DNA of 64,000 nt from assembly GCA_003049485.1 (NCBI GenBank), contig PYST01000138.1, positions 1 through 64,000 of the forward strand, in the 5' to 3' direction. This document shows, piece after piece, positions 58,926 through 64,000 of this stretch. Source of the stretch: Ophioceras dolichostomum (taxonomy: Eukaryota; Ascomycota; Sordariomycetes; Magnaporthales; Ophioceraceae). Both the position numbers and the translations under genes were made by a program. Under the pieces are notes generated by a model. It saw only the letters and a list, made by a program, of their open reading frames with translations, made no database searches and had not been told where the DNA came from. Positions within the stretch are counted from its first letter, which is position 1, and each line of letters starts with the position of its first letter.

Positions 58926-61060
58926 GAAGAAGATGGATGTGTGTGGCCGGGAATTCGCGCAAGCTAACGGGATATCATGCCTCTTACTAACTACCTTAAC
59001 CTTCCCACCTAAGGTACCTACCCAGTAAGTACCATGGAGGCACGCACGAGGGAAAGTTGTAGGATGTAGGGTACTTTGTTGGAAGGCTCACGAGCTTGCT
59101 TGGTCGCATCCGGAGAGCGGCAACGACAACAGTAGTCCGGACGAACAGTCTGTTGGTCGGTCCACAACCTGACTGACTGACCCGATGAGTTTGGGGGATG
59201 GATTACATGTACATGCCTCAAAAACGTGGGCCGCCGCTATTCCCAGCCTGGCAGAGAGGCACTGAGACAGGCTGGCAAGGAAACCAAGAAGCGCACGACG
59301 ACGACGACAAAGCCCACAGAGATACGGTCGCTTTCCCGCTCGTGATCCGTTGGCGGCAGGTGTGTGTTTGTTTAGTCTGTACATGTGTCCCACACTATGA
59401 GGATGATGGGGTTGGGTTTGGTACCTTCCTGTAGCTTGTTGACGGACGTCTTTGTTGCGAGACGTCCGGACATCTCTCTTTGGTGTGAAGGTAGTGTGCG
59501 GGCCAGACCTCCCTCAAGTGTTCTGTACCCGAACGCGGAGCATCGGCCGCAAGAAACATGGAGCCCTCTCTTTTTGTCTCGTTTTCCAATCGTTCCGTGC
59601 CGGTCTCGTCTCCATAGTCGTTGTGACATAAGACACATAAGACGCTGGGCAGTTCTCGGGAAGACCGGGACAGCTTTGACGTGTGCAAGTTTGAAGGGTG
59701 CTACAACCTCCTACAAAACCGGTCGGTTTCCCTTCACTCCTCCTCTTTTGGGGTGAGCTTTGCGCTGGGCCGCTTTGGCTGTGCTGTGAAAGCTGCGACC
59801 CTTTTTTGTGTGTGGTTGTTACTTTATGACCCAGCTCCCCCAAGTAACAAAATCCGCCAAGTTTCGGACGCCGGATGCTTCGGCGTGAGTGTTGTCACAG
59901 GAGTAGTCGTTGCTAACAACTTTATTTTTATTTTATCTTTATCTTATTGGGTTGTATGTCCGTGGGATTCATGTTTGTTCGAGCGATTTTTTACTTTTCC
60001 CCAGGTTGTCCATCTTCTTTTTCTTCTTCCTCTCAGTTGTTCCTTCCCGTCCGCCAGCTAACCTAGAACTTCGCTGCTTCCTGAAAATCGCAGTTTCTCT
60101 TCGGTCTGGCCTCTCCTTTCCTCCTTCTTTCACTAACCAGACCCCAGCTCTTCCTTGAGCCGGGGTGACGACTCTATAAATCGCATCTTTCTCTTTGTCG
60201 TCCGACTTTCGGTTTGCACGGCACCCTGCGCATGCAAGACGCAGACGGCTGCTCCCCTCTCGCCCCACGTTCCGCCGTCTTCCGTACTGCGCACGACCAA
60301 CACCTCTGGCTGTCTCGGCTGCTCAGCTGAGCTTCGACGCCAGCAGCAGAGGAACGGACGGAAGAACGGACTCGTTTGTTTGCTTGCTGCGAGCGAGTTG
60401 CGATTGGAACTGTCGTGAACTGCAGTAACTGAGCCGCTCAACGCTTTCGATTTCTAAGAGGTGGGCAGGAGAAAGAGGGGAAGGGAGCGTGGCCTTTCTA
60501 TAGGGACCCACGGGTGAGTGTGGGAGGGAGCGTGAGAGAGGGAAAGGCAGCGACAGGGAGCCCAAAGAACGCGTATCGCAATCAAAAGCGCAGACTCAAT
60601 GGCTCGCAATCGTGGTGGGTTTCAGCGCTCCTTCATCATTATGGCTTTCTGGTTCCTAGCGTTCCAGCTTCCCCTCCCCACAGCCCAATTACAAGCGCCG
60701 GGCTGTCTGTCGCTTGAAGTCACTGGGATTCGCCAGCCGGGTTTCCAGCTGCCACACTTCCAATTTTACAGTGCAGACTGAACTTCGATGCCCTTTCCCC
60801 CTTTCCATTACCGGCACTGGGCTTCTAGACTTGCCACCACCGCCAACCCTTTCATCGCCTATCCCTTTCCGTATGCTGCACAAGACCTCCGCATTCCCCA
60901 TTCGAGCCTCCCTCTACCTTCCGCCTAAACTTTGAATTTCATTTTCAACGACTGCCTATGTTGCCTCGTTGTCCTGCCTTGCACGTTACAAGGATCGGCG
61001 AGGACCAAAGATTACTGACGCAGTCCTTGGCGCCTTCAAGTACTTTCGTTCGTGTCCCAG

Positions 61061-64000
61061 TTCTCTGGTGCTCACCGGGAATCTAGGACACCGACACCCA
61101 CATCATCACCCGACTCCGGGACGCCGTCAGGTCCAGCCCAGAAACCGGATTCTGGCATCCCCCCATTGCAGACATCGATAGGGCACCCTTCCGACCCAAT
61201 TTCGGCGACCTTCTCGCCCGCGCCATCGTCGCCAGCCCGGGCCGAATTCACCCCTTCTCCCTTGTCTACGAATAATTCGCCTGTGGGAGGTAGCCCGCCG
61301 CCACGAACCCGACAGCGAAGCAGTTCCAGGCCACTGTCTATGGTGCAGTCGTACCACCCGCCTGTCATGGACGTCAACGAAGACACCATCCCGGAGCTGC
61401 AGCCCATTTTCACCTTTCTCAACAACCATGCCAACAAGCTGTATCAGGAGGGCTATTTTCTAAAGCTAGACGACCAGAACTCTCGTACGTCTTCCTTGTA
61501 GTTGGCGATGTCCACCTGCTGGTGGTCATCTCAACCCCGCATGCGCCGTTTCTTGGCTGACGCGCTGACTGCTTGCACAGAGGGTCGACCGAATGCGGAC
61601 CGAACGTGGACAGAATGCTTCGCCCAACTCGTGGGAACGGTACTGTCACTATGGGACGCCGCCGAGCTAGATCAGGCCGGCGAGCATGGCGAAGTCCTGC
61701 CGAAGTTCATCAATCTGACCGACGCTTCGATCAAGATGGTGCGCAGCTCTTTCGATACTCTTCCCCAGTTCACGGCGCGTTGGGATTTAGGGGGGTGGTG
61801 AATGTGTTTATTGACAAGTCAACAATCTGGCTGTGCAGATCGAGTCGTTGCCCACGAAATCGAACGACGAGCAAGCGCTCCAGAACATCCTCAGCATATC
61901 GACAGCCGGTCGTAACCGCTACCTGCTGCATTTCAACTCGCATCATTCGCTGATCCAGTGGACGGCCGGCATCCGGCTGGCCATGTTCGAACACTCGACT
62001 CTGCAGGAGGCTTACACGGGCGCACTCATCGCCGGCAAGGGCAAGTCCCTGAACAACATCAACCTCATCATGGATAGAGCCAAGACGACTCGCGAGGAGT
62101 GGGTTAGGGTTCGGTTCGGCGCCGGCGTGCCATGGAGGAGGTGCTGGTGTGTCATTTCGCCACCGGACGAGAAGGAGTACCAGAAGCAGCAGAAAGAACT
62201 CAAGAAGCGCTCCCCATACGACCGCTCGCACGCGCCCACATTGAAAGGCGACATCAAGTTCTACGACTCCAAGAAGGAGGGCAAGAAGCAAAAGAAGGCC
62301 AAGCCAATCGCATCGATAGCGGACGCATACTCCGCCTACGCCATCTACCCTCAGGCCAAGTCCCTGATCGACGCCTCAACACTCATCAAGATCGAGGGCA
62401 ACATCACGATCCACTCTGACCCGCCCTCGTCGACGGAGGGCTTCGTTTTCATCATGCCAGAGACCCACCCGGCCGTGACCGGTTTCGAAATGCTGCTGCG
62501 GTTTCTGTTCCCAACCTGGGACACCTTCGGCCTCTACGGCCGCCCCGGCCGCCTCGTTGCTAGCGTCCTCGACCCTCGATCGCTGATGTTCGGCATGCCT
62601 AAACACAAGAAATATGGTTACTTGGAGATTTTGGATGTTACGAGCTCGATCTTGTCGGAGGGAAGCTCGACGTGGTCTGAGCGGGAGTGGAGGCGACGCT
62701 TGAAGGAGCTGACGAGCGCGAGGATGACTGCGATGGATGAGGAACCGCGCACACACAGCAGGACCGCGAGCCGACGGAGCGCCAGGCTGAGCATAGGTCC
62801 CGCCACCACCCAGGCGAGGCCCCGTGTCAACTTCGCAGATGACTCGGCGTCGGTCCGCTCCTCCCGGTCCATGACCCAGATGGGGGGGCCTGCCCTCCGC
62901 ACCGATTCCGCGCCGCCGGTAAACAGGCAGCGCTCACCACCCCCGAACGGCCACGCCCGGAACTCGTCCGATAATGGCATCGACGGTGCGATGCCGTTCC
63001 GTGGCCATGTTGGATTCGAGGGAGACGCGGCCCGGTCGCAGTCGCCCGCAAGGGGGCCCACGCCTCAGGCCAGGGGGTTTGTCAATGATCTCGCCTCCAC
63101 ACCGGAGCGGGTCAGCTCAGAGGACGAGCACTCACCAAACCACCCCCCACCTCGAGATTTTGGTAACATGGAGAGGATGCAGACTCCGGAGCCCGTTCAC
63201 GCGCCGCCTGCGTTTTCACATGCGCCTTCGTCACGCCCAGCAGGGAAGCCGTACCATTCGCCGGAGCTCCGCAGGGCTAACAGCCGGCTGTCGAACACCA
63301 CCCTGGACCAGCTCGCTAAGGCCGGCGGCGTGCCGATGGGGTACTACCCAGATGATCATACGAGAGCGAGCAGCGACGAAAGCTCGGGGTCGCGGCCTAA
63401 CCAGGGCGACCCCAGAAGTCAAGCGGTACATGCAAACGCCAGCCCTATGGGGAGTTCGCCAGCTAATGGTAGTGGTTATCGTGAAGCAATGAACTCCCCG
63501 AACCACCCCCCGGGCCCCAATAGTCCGCCTGGCATGGGCCCGGGTCCGAGGCCGGCCAGATCCCCGCTCAACCAGGCGTATCTGCCCCCGGGGCCAGGCG
63601 GTTTCAACACTGCGATGGACTCACCGTACCAGCAACAACAGCAGCCCTACGCGCGCCAGCCTAGCCCCTACCGCCAGCCGCAAAACCTCCCTCCGCAGGG
63701 TCCGCCCCCAGGAGGGCCACTGCCCCCAGGCCCGCCCGGCGCGAGGCAAGGTCCTGGTCCTCAGGGTCCACCTTTCCCCGGGATGCAGTCTATGCCTGTA
63801 AAGAAGCCCCTTCCCCAAGGCCAAATGTCGGATCCGGCCTCTCAGCCGGAGTCTAGCGCCGGTAGCATGACAGACTATAAACTGGACAACGATGGGCTTG
63901 CGCAGGTCCGGCCTCCGCCGCATCGGGCCGCGCAACGTCAGGACACTCAGCGGAGTGAGTCCAGCAGCAATTACGACGATGCCTCGTCTACTGCGAGTCC
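61061..64000 (+). CDS. Caf120/Skg3-like PH-domain protein, 3' truncated
   Basis: The gene runs off the window. Exons seen are 61061-61484, 61581-61738 and 61839 onward. Translation gives a Ser/Pro-rich lead (RTPTPTSSPDSGTP, SSRPLSMVQSYHPPVMDVNE), then a PH domain from ELQPIFTFLNNHANKLYQEG through RPNADRTWTECFAQLVGTV and LPKFINLTDASIKMIESL to SLIQWTAGIRLAMFEHSTLQ. A second conserved module follows: EEWVRVRFGAGVPWRRCWC, KGDIKFYD, AYSAYAIYPQAKSLIDAS, MPETHPAVTGFEMLLRFLFP and YGRPGRLVASVLDPRSLMFG. The C-terminal part is disordered and Pro/Ser/Gln-rich. Yeast Caf120 and Skg3 associate with CCR4-NOT or the bud neck. The start codon is unresolved: the frame before 61061 has no ATG, and TCCCAG at 61055-61060 looks like an acceptor, so a short upstream exon is likely. 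Confidence 0.88.

Larger units (their letters stand above)
54991..61060. other. Gene-free region of 6 kb with assembly gap
   Basis: Holds the promoter of the Rad53-like gene and, probably, the long upstream region of the Caf120-like gene. No frame shows recognisable similarity. It contains an undetermined gap (56204-56268), a poly-G run before it, alternating purine-pyrimidine DNA at 58898-58925, CTGA repeats near 59169-59182, and T-rich pyrimidine tracts at 59905-60150. A TAGGTACC-type motif lies at 59011-59023. Long leaders are common for fungal regulatory genes, but an unrecognised fast-evolving or non-coding gene cannot be excluded. Confidence 0.45.

Overview
The window is nuclear DNA from a filamentous ascomycete, most likely a Sordariomycete. 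The evidence is short introns (about 75-300 bp) with GTAAGT-like donors and CTAAC-like branch sites, GC-rich codon use, CCAAT boxes upstream of genes, and a gene set typical of Pezizomycotina (two-FHA Rad53 kinase, Yvc1 channel, Caf120-like PH protein, Baeyer-Villiger monooxygenase). Species and order cannot be fixed from the sequence alone. All exon/intron models are hand-built. Each complete spliced model has a length divisible by three and an uninterrupted frame.

Layout. 1-7360: no recognisable gene; pyrimidine-rich DNA with short tandem repeats. 7361-10592: divergent pair NOC4 (-) and ATP4 (+). 10996-13580: Baeyer-Villiger monooxygenase (-), 8 exons. 14330-19304: divergent pair UTP12 (-) and ARPC2 (+). 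20391-23140: vacuolar TRP channel YVC1 (+). 23677-23973: a 98-residue cysteine-rich protein (+). 24609-25508: ribulose-phosphate epimerase (-). 26711-28035, 30494-31516 and 33401-34856: three proteins of unknown function (-), the last a single-pass membrane protein. 36875-40549: divergent pair dynein intermediate chain (-) and ATP synthase subunit e (+). 41452-44012: STT3 (+). 45314-49413: a 1329-residue low-complexity protein with paired CxxC motifs (+). 50433-54990: Rad53/Chk2-type kinase (-). 54991-61060: gene-free, with an assembly gap. 61061-64000: Caf120/Skg3-like PH-domain protein (+), cut by the window edge.

The window is mostly housekeeping: ribosome small-subunit assembly (Noc4, Utp12), ATP synthase membrane and stalk parts (Atp4, subunit e), actin branching (Arc35), dynein transport, N-glycosylation, the pentose phosphate pathway and DNA-damage signalling. 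The only clear accessory enzyme is the monooxygenase, which has no biosynthetic-cluster neighbours.

I did not find a new multi-gene system. The items most worth following are two GC-AG introns, the monooxygenase with two roughly 20-nt microexons over conserved motifs, a stop-free 3n intron in YVC1, the small 10-cysteine protein, the CxxC-x24-CxxC protein, the orphan membrane protein, a 23-bp tandem repeat, and a TAGGTACCTA-like motif recurring between genes.
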